Program-made: the position numbers and the translations under genes
Notes under the pieces: model-generated
What the model was told of the DNA's origin: nothing
Databases searched by the model: none
The model's input: the letters and a program-made list of their open reading frames with translations, nothing else
Part shown: one piece after another, positions 32,972 to 44,445 of the stretch
Position numbering within the stretch: position 1 is the first letter of the stretch
Layout: every line of letters starts with the position of its first letter
Assembly (NCBI GenBank): GCA_029817715.1
Contig: JARUPY010000607.1
Span: 2,728,001-2,792,000 of the forward strand
Direction: 5' to 3'
Length of the DNA stretch: 64,000 nt
From: Melastoma dodecandrum
Taxonomy: Eukaryota; Streptophyta; Magnoliopsida; Myrtales; Melastomataceae

Positions 32972-33230
32972 TGTATATCAATAATAGGCAGCTAATTTCC
33001 CCATCATTTGTAACTTCCGAGTGGATCGGGCTATGAGTTGGGATATGAATTGAGCTTGAAGTTGGGCTTGGTTTGATCCAAAATCCCTTTGTTCGAATGA
33101 GCTTGTGGCTCAAATATGACTCCCTCATTTTCATGGATTTAAGTTTATGGCTCCTTTTATAATTCATGCAAAATTGAATACTAAACTTAATATGTAGCTC
33201 ATACTAAGACGACAAAATTTTAACGTCTAG
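32972..33230 (-). repeat. Repeat family X fragment, inverted, at Athila B breakpoint
   Basis: Read on the minus strand it parallels 2400-2644: TAAATCCATGAAAATGA, CCACAAGC, AAACCAAGC, CATAGCCCG, GAAGTTAC and AGCTGCCTATTAT occur in the same order. It ends at the X position where Athila A's right flank starts. Confidence 0.65.
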
Positions 33231-34338
33231 AGGAAGCAAGACACGATGGAAAATACTACCCCATTATGTTGTAGAAAACCTGCTACCCCTCTCATGGTCT
33301 AGGATTAGTATTCAAATCTGATAACCCAACCAATACAGGAAACCGATACTGCTCCGTTCCGCCACATCGAAATCGGCGTCTGTTTCCATGGCAATGGTCC
33401 TAAATAAGTGCACCACCGGGAGAAGCAGGTAAAAAGAGTGAGCACTAATTTTTCACGTTGTTGCCCAGAAAAACCCATGATTCGTTTTCATGTATTTTTC
33501 ATGCTTTTAATTGGAGGATCAGCACCCAAGTTTTTGAAGCAAAGATTGAAGCCTAAAGATGGGGGCCACATGTCAGCAAAATAAGAATGCAACTATTATA
33601 CAAGATGGTCAAGGAATACATGAAGTGCAGCGTTGGAGGGATCAAAGCTCATCAAGTGGGGTTTTGTTAGTTATGGGTCAAGACTAATATTGCTTTACAT
33701 AGTTAGAAGCCCATATAATATGAAGTGTATTGTAACAGACGGCTGAATACAGAGAGCAGGAATGTCAGTTCGTTCCGTTAGATCATAGCCACATTTCTGA
33801 AAACCAAACACGCCATAAAATTAAATTAAAAAAAATCAAGAAGTTATATGATTCAAATCCTCACGAAAGAAAGAATTCAATATTATTTGAAACTTAATAA
33901 TCTTAGGGTGTGAATGCGTTGAGCCGAGGTCGAATATTATTGAGCTTATGCTCGAACTCGATTAGAACATTGTATCCTCGAGTTCGGACTCAAGCTCGAT
34001 AAAATTTGAAATAGTCTGGTACAAGCTCGAGCTCCTTTTATTTTTACGAAACTTGAGCTCGAGGAACGATTTGAAGTTATAAAACGACCTCTAGAAAAGC
34101 CATTTCTCCAACCTCTAATCACGCGGCACATATCACCTCCAACAATAAATTCCCAAACCCTTCAAGTCTTTCGTCCAAGATAAGCAATAACCCCCTTCTT
34201 AAAGGCAACTATCCCCTCAAATGCTCCCTCGGCCGACGATCGCCTCAAATCTAAAACACCCGCCCCTGTCCTCCTTAATTTCAAGCAAAACGATCGCGGG
34301 AGCCCAACAAACGAATGGTCACAGCGAGTAAACAATCC
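33231..34338. other. Intergenic, no gene seen
   Basis: AT-rich with a block of GAGCTCGA-type short repeats at 33920-34065, recurring weakly at 36826-36900. The two blocks may be halves of one repeat split by the intervening DNA. Confidence 0.45.
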
Positions 34339-36548
34339 CGTGTTAGTCCTGGTTTTGATGATGAGCTTGAGAAGCTAGTCGCTGTAACACTTCGCTTATT
34401 CTTAGTGATGAGCTTGAGAAATGTGTTGCTGAACCACAGCAAGTAACAATTACAGTTTGCTGCGTTACAGTAAAATGTTACTGTGATTTTACGCATAAAC
34501 ACTGAAAATATGGAAACATATTTTCTAATATTCACATTTTATTTTGGGCTAATTCAGAATATTCGTCTGCGTGTCCAAGTTGATTTAATCTAGCTTAATG
34601 ATCTCATTATAAATGTTTAGGCATCTAAATATTGCGAGATTAGCTTTCCAAGTTTAATTTTGGAAACAAAATATTTCTTGGATATCCTGCAGCAATGTTA
34701 CGCTGCAACCTAAGCAATGTGTCGTTACACTTAAGAAAGACCTTGCTGCATTACAGCGAAACTATTCTGCGTTATTGCGCTGACGAAGGAATAATTATTA
34801 TTCCAGATTTGCTTATTGCAGTCTAATTATATTTAATGATTAAATATATTATCTGATTCTGATAATCACGTGTGAGAATCAGACAATGTCATTTGAGAAA
34901 GATTTTGGAAAAGGAAACTCATTTTCCTATTTCAATCGTTAAGGGATTTAATTGTTCCATATTTACATGATTAATGATATCAATAATCATTATTTAATCT
35001 GATAAAATTATACGTGCATGGAATATCATCAATGATTTCCTTCCCTTCTTGGTCATTATGACTGTTGAGCATCCTGTTGCTGATCCACGATTACAGCTTC
35101 CTGTATTCTGATTTTAGGAAACAAATTATTCGTTTTTGGGAAACCGATTATTTGTTTTGTTCCTTTTTATACCAGACGACCCTCACATAATCTCTGGACG
35201 TTTTTCGAACGTTTTCTGAGTGGGCTGAGTGGCTGAGTGGTCTGAGTGGTCTAAGTGGTCGACGGAGAGCAAAAGGTGCTAAGTGTCTCCTGGTTCTTAT
35301 TGCTCGCAAACTGTGTGCGAGGGTGTCAAGGGGCTGAGTTCAGATTCCTTGATCGTCGTGAGAGGGACTAGGTGTCCTCGGTGCGTTCAACGAGCAGCCG
35401 GCGAATCGTCTGAGGGAAGCTAAGTGAATACATGTGCTGATTGCAGTAACCGGTTGCTGACCCATCGGCAAGAAGCCGTTCTTGTCGTGTCTTTTCGCAG
35501 GGAAGTCTCGAGCCTACGGAGTTTGAGCAGTTAGACACGCACTTGCGGGTGCGCGCCAGAAGTCTCGTGCCTGCAGGATAGAGCAGGAGTTGGGAACGCC
35601 GCCGGAGTGGAAAGAGGTCCTCCCGAGCACAGGGGTGCTGTGCAGAAGTCTTGAACGCCTGATACAGAGGGTTAGTAAAGTAGGTTGCGTGGAAGCCAAC
35701 GGATCGGAAAATTCCACCCTAGGTACTGGGTGTGCAGTGCAGTGAGTCACGGCTGTGGTAACCGTGCACGTCCGAACTGAGTGTAGGACGTATACCCTTT
35801 CTTAGTGGTCTTTGTGGTTATCTTTGTGGTTCTTCTCTTTGTGGTCTTTGTGGTGATCTGTGTGATCAACTTCGTGGTTGTCTCTTAAGCAATTACAGGC
35901 TCATATCCAGGAGAGACAAGATCTGTGTGGAAATCCTCTGCTGAACGACAAAAGTGCTGTAGCATTCCTTTGCTGTGAATCAGAAACGAGCTGCTCTCCT
36001 AGAAGTCGTTCTTCACTGTAAGGAATTATCTGTGAGGATTTATATACTAACGCGACGTTGTCTTTGTGCTTTGATAGTCAGGCTTATATCAAGCGACAAC
36101 GAGCTGTGTGCGAATCCTTTGAGCAATCAACTGCTAAGCGTGAGCATCATTCTGCTGGACACGAGAAGACGTCCACTGTGTGAGGAGCTGACCGTTGCCA
36201 GGAGTGATCATCTATTGTACAGGATTCTAAATCTCACTTTGTGAGAGAAACATACGCCTAGTGCAAGGGCTCTTTGCACCCATTATTTTCAAATAGTGGA
36301 ATCACCTCTACGGTAGAAAGTGGACGTAGGTCGATTAAGGCCGAACCACTATAAACTACTGTGTCCCTTACGATTGCGCAACACTCGTACGAGAATCCAA
36401 CGATTAAGTCGTAACGGTTACAGCAAAACAGTTCTCATTCTGAGAAACGTTCTGCTGTGATACAGTACGCTTCCGCTGACACTGAGAAAGGGCGAAAAAG
36501 TTATAAACACTAATTCACCCCCCTCTTAGTGTTCCTGAACGATCCAAC
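34339..36548 (+). repeat. Possible solo LTR (2.2 kb, Ty1/copia-like texture)
   Basis: Begins TGTTAGTCCTGGTTTTGATGATG, a start style common to plant copia LTRs. It contains a TATA-like TTTTTATACCAG near 35165 and ends ...TAATTCACCCCCCTCTTAGTG...GATCCAACA, a typical copia LTR 3' end. No internal coding region follows, and the flanking 5 bp do not give a clean duplication, so ends and class are tentative. Confidence 0.4.
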
Positions 36549-38973
36549 ACCCCTCCAATTCATCGCGTCGGATCAGATAATCGACAGACAGACGAAGCAT
36601 GCAAGCAAGGATTAGGGCGGAGAGCGAAGGAGGCGGTGAAAGAAAAAAAAAGGAAAAGAGAGTTTCGGTAGAAGAAGAGGAATCCTTTCTCTCTCTGGAT
36701 TTTGCAAGCTGACTCTTTTGGTGAAGAGGAAAGTAGGAGGGCGTTCTTGCAGTGAGGAGCCCTCGCTTATGCTCATGATTGGCAGCCGTATATTATTGTT
36801 AGACAATTAAAGTTAAACGGTTATTTCATAGTTCTCGGCTCACAAATTGTTTGAACATATAATTGACGTACTTGAGTTCGAGCTCGATTCGTTTAGAATC
36901 GCATTTTGGAAAACGAAAGATGTTTTGTACTTTGAGCATTTAGGACAATGAATGATGTTTTGTACTTTGAGCATGGTACACAAATATATAGTACATATCT
37001 GAAACCACAGATCAAGGAATTAAACTACGTGATAATGAAGTCGTCTGCGAGTATATACGGGCATGGGTCACTAGCTATTTTACTTTTAATTATTTAAACA
37101 AATTTTACAGGCTCCCTAAATATATATTTTTTTCTAATTATTTTAAGAACATTCCTTAAAATAAAATTAATAAACTTTGAGAGAAATAAACTTAGAAAAG
37201 AATTTGCATATGATCATTCTAAAAATAAATTTAAAATTTTACAAAGTAAAAAAAATTATTGAAAAAATTAATAATTCAAATATATATATATTTATTTAAA
37301 TTATATATATGGCATACTATATTTGTCCAATATGAATGGTAAATTAGTTTTTCATACCTCAATATTATTATTTCAGGGGGAGTTCAATGAATCCGAATTA
37401 TGGATCATCGTATCATTCTTTGTCAAGTAAGATTTAGAAAAAATATTTAGTAGAGTCTAATGTAAAGTAACTGGGGAATCAGAAATTACATATACCACTC
37501 GACATAAATGGAACGTAGTGAATGTTGAGTCATTTAGCTATGATTCGGACGATGATTAGAAGCACTAATAATAATAATAATAATAATTAAATAGTTGTAA
37601 AAGTTAAACAAGAGGTGTAATATTCAAATTATTTGATATCTACTTATGATTTCAAATTAAATTACACTATTATCAAAATGTATGAATAATAGTAATAATA
37701 ATGGTAATAATTTTTTTTAATCAAAATTATTGTTGCATGCTACACACTTATTCTAGAGAGTCAAAATATGGAGTAAGAGAAGATTTAAATTAAATTCTTG
37801 TATCGGATACATGAATTAAACTATATCTATGAGTAGGTCACGGACAACTAACTATTGTTGGGTCGATGGATGGAAAGATTGAGTTAAAGCAAAGCAATAA
37901 AAATAAAATGTTGAGAAACGAATCAATTATTCATGTGATTCTCTTACCAAATCGAATATTTAAGTTAGTCCTTGTGCGATTTAGACAATGTATTTAATAA
38001 TAATAGTTAACACTTTTTAGCAACCACAAAAAATATTGAATAAATATAAAAATAAGTGAAGAAAAAGGAGCACATAGTCATTTGTTGCACTGAAGTTTTA
38101 TTTTTAATTTATTATTATTAATTTTTTAAATTCGTAACCATATAAATCCTATGATTATATGCTGGCCGACACTGACTCATGAACTTGACAAGAAACAGCA
38201 GAATTGGAAGAAGCATCACACAAACAAATACCTCTAAAACACATCCTATCAACTTCCAAAAGAAGAAAAAAAAAAGAAAAATCACTGAGCAGAGAGCATT
38301 ACACCAAATAATGGGGTTTACCTCTTTCTTTGGACAAACCAAAAGGAACACCGAGGTGAAACTTTGAGTGGCGTAACCTCGGATGTCCGTTCATATGGGG
38401 TATATATATTGTCGTTGCTTGCTTCTTCTTCGTGTTTGGGGAGAATTTGGGCATAAACACGAGTGACATGTTGGGAGGTGCACCCAATAATTTATCCCCG
38501 ACCTTACCTTTTTCCCCGAGTCCCAATCACTCCCCTTTCGAATGTTACCATAAGTGGGGGTTCTTACAAAACAAGCCCTCTTGTCGTTGTTCCAACAGGA
38601 TATTTACTGGCGAACCACATACAAAAAAAGACAACAATTTTTAAATATTATCAAGAGAGAGAGAAGACACTCAAACACCCACCAATTACTATTTCTTAAT
38701 TAATTTAATTTCTCCCTCTCTTATATATCTAACCAAAAATATACATGCATGCTATGCAATAAATACTATTTCCCTTCTCATGGTTACACTCATGTCTTGT
38801 CGTAAATAATTTTAGTTTGGAGGATGCAACAAGGACACTGTTAAACAGAGGCGTGGAAGGTGAAGTTGGGCAGAAAGCAGCGGATACCTGAAAAGTGATC
38901 TTTGGAAAGGGAGAGGAAGAAAGTCATATCGAGAATGCATCGAAAAGAAGAGAGTTTCGCATTGAAAGGGAGC
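36549..38973. other. AT-rich intergenic, no gene recognised
   Basis: Long A/T runs and an (AAT)n microsatellite at 37565-37588. ORFs are short and unremarkable. Confidence 0.55.
37565..37588. repeat. (AAT)n microsatellite
   Basis: About eight tandem TAA/AAT units. Confidence 0.9.
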
Positions 38974-39281
38974 TGAGAAGGCCAAAATTCAACAGAAGAC
39001 TTATTGCAGTTTGAAAGATTTCACGGTTTACAAAGAGAAGGCCAAAATTCAACGGAAGACTTGTTGCAGTTTGAAAGATTTCACGGTTTGCAAAGAGAAT
39101 GCCAAAATTCAACAGAAGACTTGTTGCAGTTTGAAAGATTTCACGGTTTGCAAAGAGAAGGCCAAAATTCAACAGAAGACTTGTTGCAGTTTGAAAGATT
39201 TCACGGTTTGCAAAGAGAAGGCCAAAATTCAACAGAAGACTTGTTGCAGTTTGAAAGATTTCACGGTTTGCAAAGAGAAGG
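38974..39281 (+). repeat. 60-bp minisatellite, about five units
   Basis: Units of exactly 60 bp with core TTGTTGCAGTTTGAAAGATT followed by TCACGGTTTGCAAAGAGAAG and GCCAAAATTCAACAGAAGAC. Later units are almost identical; the first has a few changes. The 60-bp period preserves every frame, giving 20-residue repeat ORFs on both strands that I regard as artefacts. Confidence 0.92.
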
Positions 39282-41260
39282 AAGGATGACCGAGATTTCG
39301 TAATTTTGTTTGGTGCAGCAATTGCAGCAGCTACACGGGTGAAATCGGAAAGATTTTATTTCCAGATCCGCGATATATTCTCTAATGTAAACTTTAGAGA
39401 TTTGATAGGACTTAAACCACGACTAGATAAGGAGTTGGTCGACCTAGGAGGCTACTGCTAAGAGGGAGCCGTTGACCCGAGGTAGACCGAGCTCTTGCTA
39501 TCTTTAGTTTTTCTTCGAGTCATTTTCAATGTTTATGTTTGATTCGTGTTTTCCTTTTCATAAACTAATCTCGTTTGCCTGAATGGTCTTTCTCGTTTTA
39601 ACACTTGGATTGATTGATTGACGCGTGAACTTGAAACGGGAAACTTGAGTTAATGTCATGAATAGAGATAACATAAGCTAATCTTGTTCGAAAGACGATA
39701 TTATTAGTGAATGAGATATAAATATACTAAATTGTCCCGGGTAAATCAAATTAGAATTGATTCATACGATTAATTTACCTATAATTAATTAGAGTAGTTA
39801 ACTATTTGGTAAGAAATATGTTCCTTAATATGAAGAGCAGCTAGCACAAAAAGATATTTGATTTTCAAATTATTAAACTCTGATCATTTAATTGTGTCAA
39901 GTGAATTTAACATCCTTGACTTTGTTTAAGCGTTTGTCCGTCTTAAGCTTTTATTCGCTAGAATTGTCTATTTCTCCGTTTAGTGGAATTAGTTTTGTTT
40001 TCTTGATTCTACCACTTAAAATAACAAATATTTGATGTGTTTTAACACTCATTGGTAAATTAAAAATATTAATATTTTGAAAATAATGAAAATTATATTT
40101 TCACCCCTTGTCTTTTTAAAATATTTTTAAAAACGAAGACAAAAAAAGTCATTTTTTTATTATTTTTTAATAGCCAGTTACTTTTCTATCCAAACCCAAA
40201 CTAAATTCCATCAAATTCTATAGGTAAAATCAAGCAGAGCGTTAGACTGGTCTTTGTTACTCGTAAAATCGCGTACGCTTTCGTATTTATCATTCTTGTT
40301 CTTCTCTATACGAACCGCCACCCAAGTAAGAATTATTGACGTTGGTTCCCCCTACTGAAATTGATCAACCCGTCGGGACATCCGGTCTTTCTGAATAATG
40401 GCGGTTTAACATTAAAATTGGATTAGGTTTAGTGGTGGGGGTGGAGGAGGAAAATATCATATGAACTAATATTGTCAAATGAATTTAAGTTTGTAGATCT
40501 CAAACAGGAATCTTTTTTGGTCTGTATTTTATTATAAAAAAAAAAAGAATATTATAATAATAATAATAGCTAAGGAAAGTGTCACCGACGTATTTTTTCT
40601 GTTTACTTGAAATGGAACAAATGTCGATCAGCGAACCATTATTTTTTTTTTTTGGGGGTGGGTTCCCTGACACCGGAAATCAATTTGGGGTTGTGGTGGG
40701 ATGTGGAGGGGTCCACGCTCAACTCGCTCCCCTAGCCTTTTAATTTTAAGAGGATTAAAAGTTTCATTGGACAAATCTATAAACACACAAAAGAAGGACA
40801 ACCCCCTCCCCCTTTCTAGCTTCCTAAGCATTTCCACGTCCATTAGCCGTGACTCCTACACGTTAAAGTGATTTGATTATAAACCCAGTTATTTTACTAC
40901 TTACTACAATCAATATCAAATCTCCAAAACTACTACATGTCGTTTTCCCTTTTGTCAAGATTCAACTCCCACGCAAAGACTAATGCAATAAACACTCCCT
41001 GCATGCATCCATCCATCCGCACATTGCATTACAATCTGCTCACCACAATCACTGAATAAAAGGATTTCAACCCCGATCACCCACAAAATCCCACTCCGAG
41101 AGAAAAACACGTTACCTTTTTAGTATGAAACCGACCTCGACTAGTCACGGAACCGTCATCGCCCTCGGTCACCCCAGACTTATACTGAAGGACTTATTGA
41201 AGTAGGGCAAGGAGGAGGAGGACCGCCGCATTTTCTTTTTTCTTTATCTACGGGGACTTA
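39282..41260. other. Intergenic, possible degenerate LTR sequence
   Basis: 39300-40350 has retro-LTR texture (for example the TACTCGTAAAATCGCGTACG stretch at 40258-40277) but no partner copy in the window. 40350-41260 is the 3' flank of the FYVE-ankyrin gene. No gene seen. Confidence 0.35.
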
Positions 41261-43799
41261 TCAGTTACCCTGCCCAATCTTCTCTCGCATTTTATACTGC
41301 AAAGTAGCCGGGGCGCAATCCATTGGTGTTTCCCCTGTTTGACAGGAAAAAAAGAGCCGAATTAGTGGTTGGCAAAACACCAACACAGACTTAACCATTG
41401 AACAATAGTGACATTGCTTTTAGTAATGACCTTGTGCATTCCTCTTATCCAAGCTCGCACCATTGTCGATAAGGATAAAGGCAATATCTGTTCGGTTAAA
41501 GACTGCAGCCTGGACCAATCATTTGGACATACAGTTCGGTCAAATCGAACAGAAATTATCGTAAGCCTGATTTATAAGTGCAGGGAAAATAAAAGTACCA
41601 GGTGCAGCAGGGACATCCCTTGTTTGTCACGGTAATTGGCATCTACCCCCTGCATGGGAAGAAACAGACCATAACATTTTGGAATCCAGTGGAAAAACGT
41701 ATCCAGGCAAATAATTGTGAATGTTGAACAGAAGCAAGGATCGCCTTCTACTTTCAACACATTCAGTCCAAGGGAAATGTAGCATCTGACATAGAAACCC
41801 CCTGCGTATGTGGACTTACTCAATCAACAAAGAAATATTGTATATAAAGAGTGAGCAATACTCACTGCTACAATGGTATGCTTTTGAAAATGATATGACA
41901 TATAAGAGGCTCACAACCTCTTGGAGAAGCTTCTTCACAGCAACAGAATCGTCATTTTTTATTGCTTCTCTCAGTCCCTGAAATAAGCATAGTACAGGTA
42001 ACTCAATTTATACGGAATTAAGGTTGAAAAGTCTGTGGGTATTAAAATGGTTGTACGATAATCCCAACAGATTCATAGTAACCAATGGCAGCTACCTCCC
42101 CAGTCACATCATAGTCCATTTTAGGCTTTTCTGACACTCCATTAGCTGCTTGACCAGCATTCGATGTGAAACTACATAGTGGAAATCCATAATCAGCCAA
42201 AATGGCAATGATAAGAAAGAACCACACCTCATTAGCTATATTACAAAGGACCGTCAATCAGTTCCAGAGGATCCTGGACATGTATTTATGAAACATGAGC
42301 TTTGTGTAGCAGTAAATGAATGAGAAAGACAGTTCATTCAAAGAAGTATAAACAATCACCAAGGAATGCTCGAATCGGAAAGGCAACCATGAATGTCACT
42401 AAATAAAACAAAGTCATATACATCTTTACAGCAATGTGGACATCCAGAGTTACTTTCAGTTTGAAATAGATACTCAAATATCTAAAGAATGCATAGTTTA
42501 AACCAACTGGACTCACACAATCTTGCTGCTCGAGCTGGACGCTCTAGTTTTGACAACAGTGTCAATTTTCTTCGGTTTTGTGCTTGATTGAGAAGAAGAG
42601 GGAACATTTTTCCCCTGCCATGGAAAACTACAACGATCAGGATCACTACATGTTGAAAATCCTCACACTAAGGCATTCGTGCCTATACCTGCATCATATT
42701 GGAATCAATGGAAGGATCAGGAGCTTCACAAATACACAATGGCATCCCGCACTTGCATTCTGGATTGCCTTGGACTACTGGTTCTACGGCAGGCACTGCT
42801 TCAGTGCCAATGTCCAATCTAGCAACTGAATCGGTTATTCGGTCTGCTCCATTAATTGAGGGTTTAGCAACTTGATTCCCAGATCTAAGTAAAATGGCCC
42901 AAAAAATTCACAGTTGAGAAAGGAAGAAAATGTTAAACATCGTAACACAACCTAAATTCAAAAAGAAGTGCAATAATTTCTTTGTCTTAAATGAATAACC
43001 TGCACAAGAAACTACGGAGATGGTCCGATAAATAATAATACTAATGGTAATTCTAATAATACTTACTGAGAGGAGTTGTTGAAGCACTCTGCACAGACTC
43101 TTACTGGAGAATTGATGCCAAATTGAGGCAGAATCTGAATTCATGTTACAAATACAGAACAAGAGAAAAATTAATGCTTAGAGGATGATGCACGTGGACC
43201 CCATAATAGTCAACTCCCAATGCTAATAGTGAAAAGAAAGGATTACCATCTGGTTCGACGAATGTTCATGGCACAAAGTTCTCCCACAACACCGACAATG
43301 ATGCTGGGTTACAAAAGAGATGTAAACGCATAAGAAGTTCAAACCAGTCAGTATATTAAAAACAATGGAAACAAATCACTGATCTCCGAAGAGGAATAAC
43401 TTGCGAGGCACGTAGCAGCGATTATATAACCGAGTCATAACGGTAGCAGAACATCTACGGACTACTCAAGCAGGTGACACACATAGCAACAAGAGACTAA
43501 CCAACAACACGCCATCTAAGAACAAAGCTGCAATCACTTTGCTCCCAATCCTAGACTCTTACCACACCGTGAGTATGCTATCCGGCCTAATCAAAGCAAA
43601 CGATTGAAGGGACGGACAACGCCAGCTCACGCATGACCCAACCAATTCCACTCAAGATCCGCAGAATCAAAATCAGGGGAATCGACCGTCCAAATAGCAC
43701 CAATCGAGGGAGCGAACGGCTCACCCGTCGCCTGAAAGTGGTGAAGCTGCATTTGCAGACGTCGCAGCGGGGAGACTCCTGGAACGGAGGCGGCTCCAT
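41261..43799 (-). CDS. FYVE zinc-finger plus ankyrin-repeat protein, ten exons
   Basis: Predicted 290-residue protein. Exons (minus): 43799-43725, 43303-43247, 43134-43067, 42884-42689, 42614-42517, 42171-42057, 41977-41918, 41649-41599, 41509-41431, 41334-41261; every junction uses GT-AG and phases sum to an intact frame of 873 nt. The FYVE finger is at residues about 10-70: CDVCKC, the RRRHHCRCCG phosphoinositide-binding signature, and VRVCAEC. The upstream WxxD motif of classical FYVE domains is lacking. A middle linker carries the Cys-rich PECKCGMPLCICEAPDP, then ankyrin-like repeats from about residue 200 (GVDANYRDKQGMSLLHLAAVFNR, IDNGASLDKRNAQGETP split across exons). FYVE domains bind PI3P on endosomes, so an endosomal/vacuolar trafficking adaptor is inferred. 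The donor of exon 5 was chosen as GTGAGT because it alone keeps phase. Divergent from the JAZ gene. Confidence 0.88.
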
Positions 43800-44445
43800 C
43801 TCCCTCGCCGATGATAGGATCGGAGTTCGCGTCGATCGGAGGAGACGATGAAGATCAAAGATGCCGGCTTTCCGTTTCTTGGGTTATTGTTTTTTTTTTT
43901 TTTTTTGGCCCGAGGAAACTTTGGCTAATTCCGACTTTCCACAGTCCCGGAATGGCCGCGTACCCGACGAAGTTCAATGAAAAGACGGAATTGCCCCTTT
44001 GTGCTAGAGGACAAAAAAAAAATGACAATCCGAACTTGACTGGGCCCGTAATTTTGTTGTCCAAAGGTGTTAGTTAAATCACATACACTCTTGTCTCCCT
44101 GCCTTTAGCCCCAGCGGCCCTGTATCGTTCGACAAGGAAGGCCTAATGCCGTAGGTACGAGAATACCGCTTGACCATTGTAAAAGCAAGGACGACCGAGA
44201 GGGAGAGGAACCCCCCCCCCCCCCCTCCCCAAAAAAAAAAAAATCTTTCTCTCCTAACCAGAGCCACCAACCGGGAATCGACACGTTTCCCGTGGCGAGA
44301 TTTCTCACGAGACCCAACAAACACACAATAAATATAAATCCAGCCGAGCGAGCGAGCGAGTTTGTTGACCTAATCAGAGAGGAATAGCTGTTGTGTGGGG
44401 AATAGCCGAGGGTTTGGTCTGATTGGGTGTTGATTTTGTCTGGCC
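43800..44445. promoter_or_regulatory. Shared divergent promoter region (FYVE-ankyrin and JAZ genes)
   Basis: Only 646 bp separate the two start codons, so the 5' ends and promoters must lie here. It contains poly(T) at 43888-43906, poly(C) at 44211-44225 followed by poly(A), and (GAGC)n at about 44346-44360 in the probable JAZ leader. No jasmonate-type G-box (CACGTG) was seen. Confidence 0.6.

Noticed and set aside
36612..36806. Minus-strand ORF next to the possible solo LTR
   Set aside because: Short, low complexity (poly-Phe/Pro/Arg), no family features.
38924..39303. Open frames with 20-residue repeats on both strands
   Set aside because: Product of the 60-bp minisatellite period; no start context, homology or flanking exon structure supports a protein.
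43855..44326. Several small ORFs around poly(C)/poly(A) tracts between JAZ and FYVE-ankyrin genes
   Set aside because: Simple-sequence artefacts in the shared promoter region.
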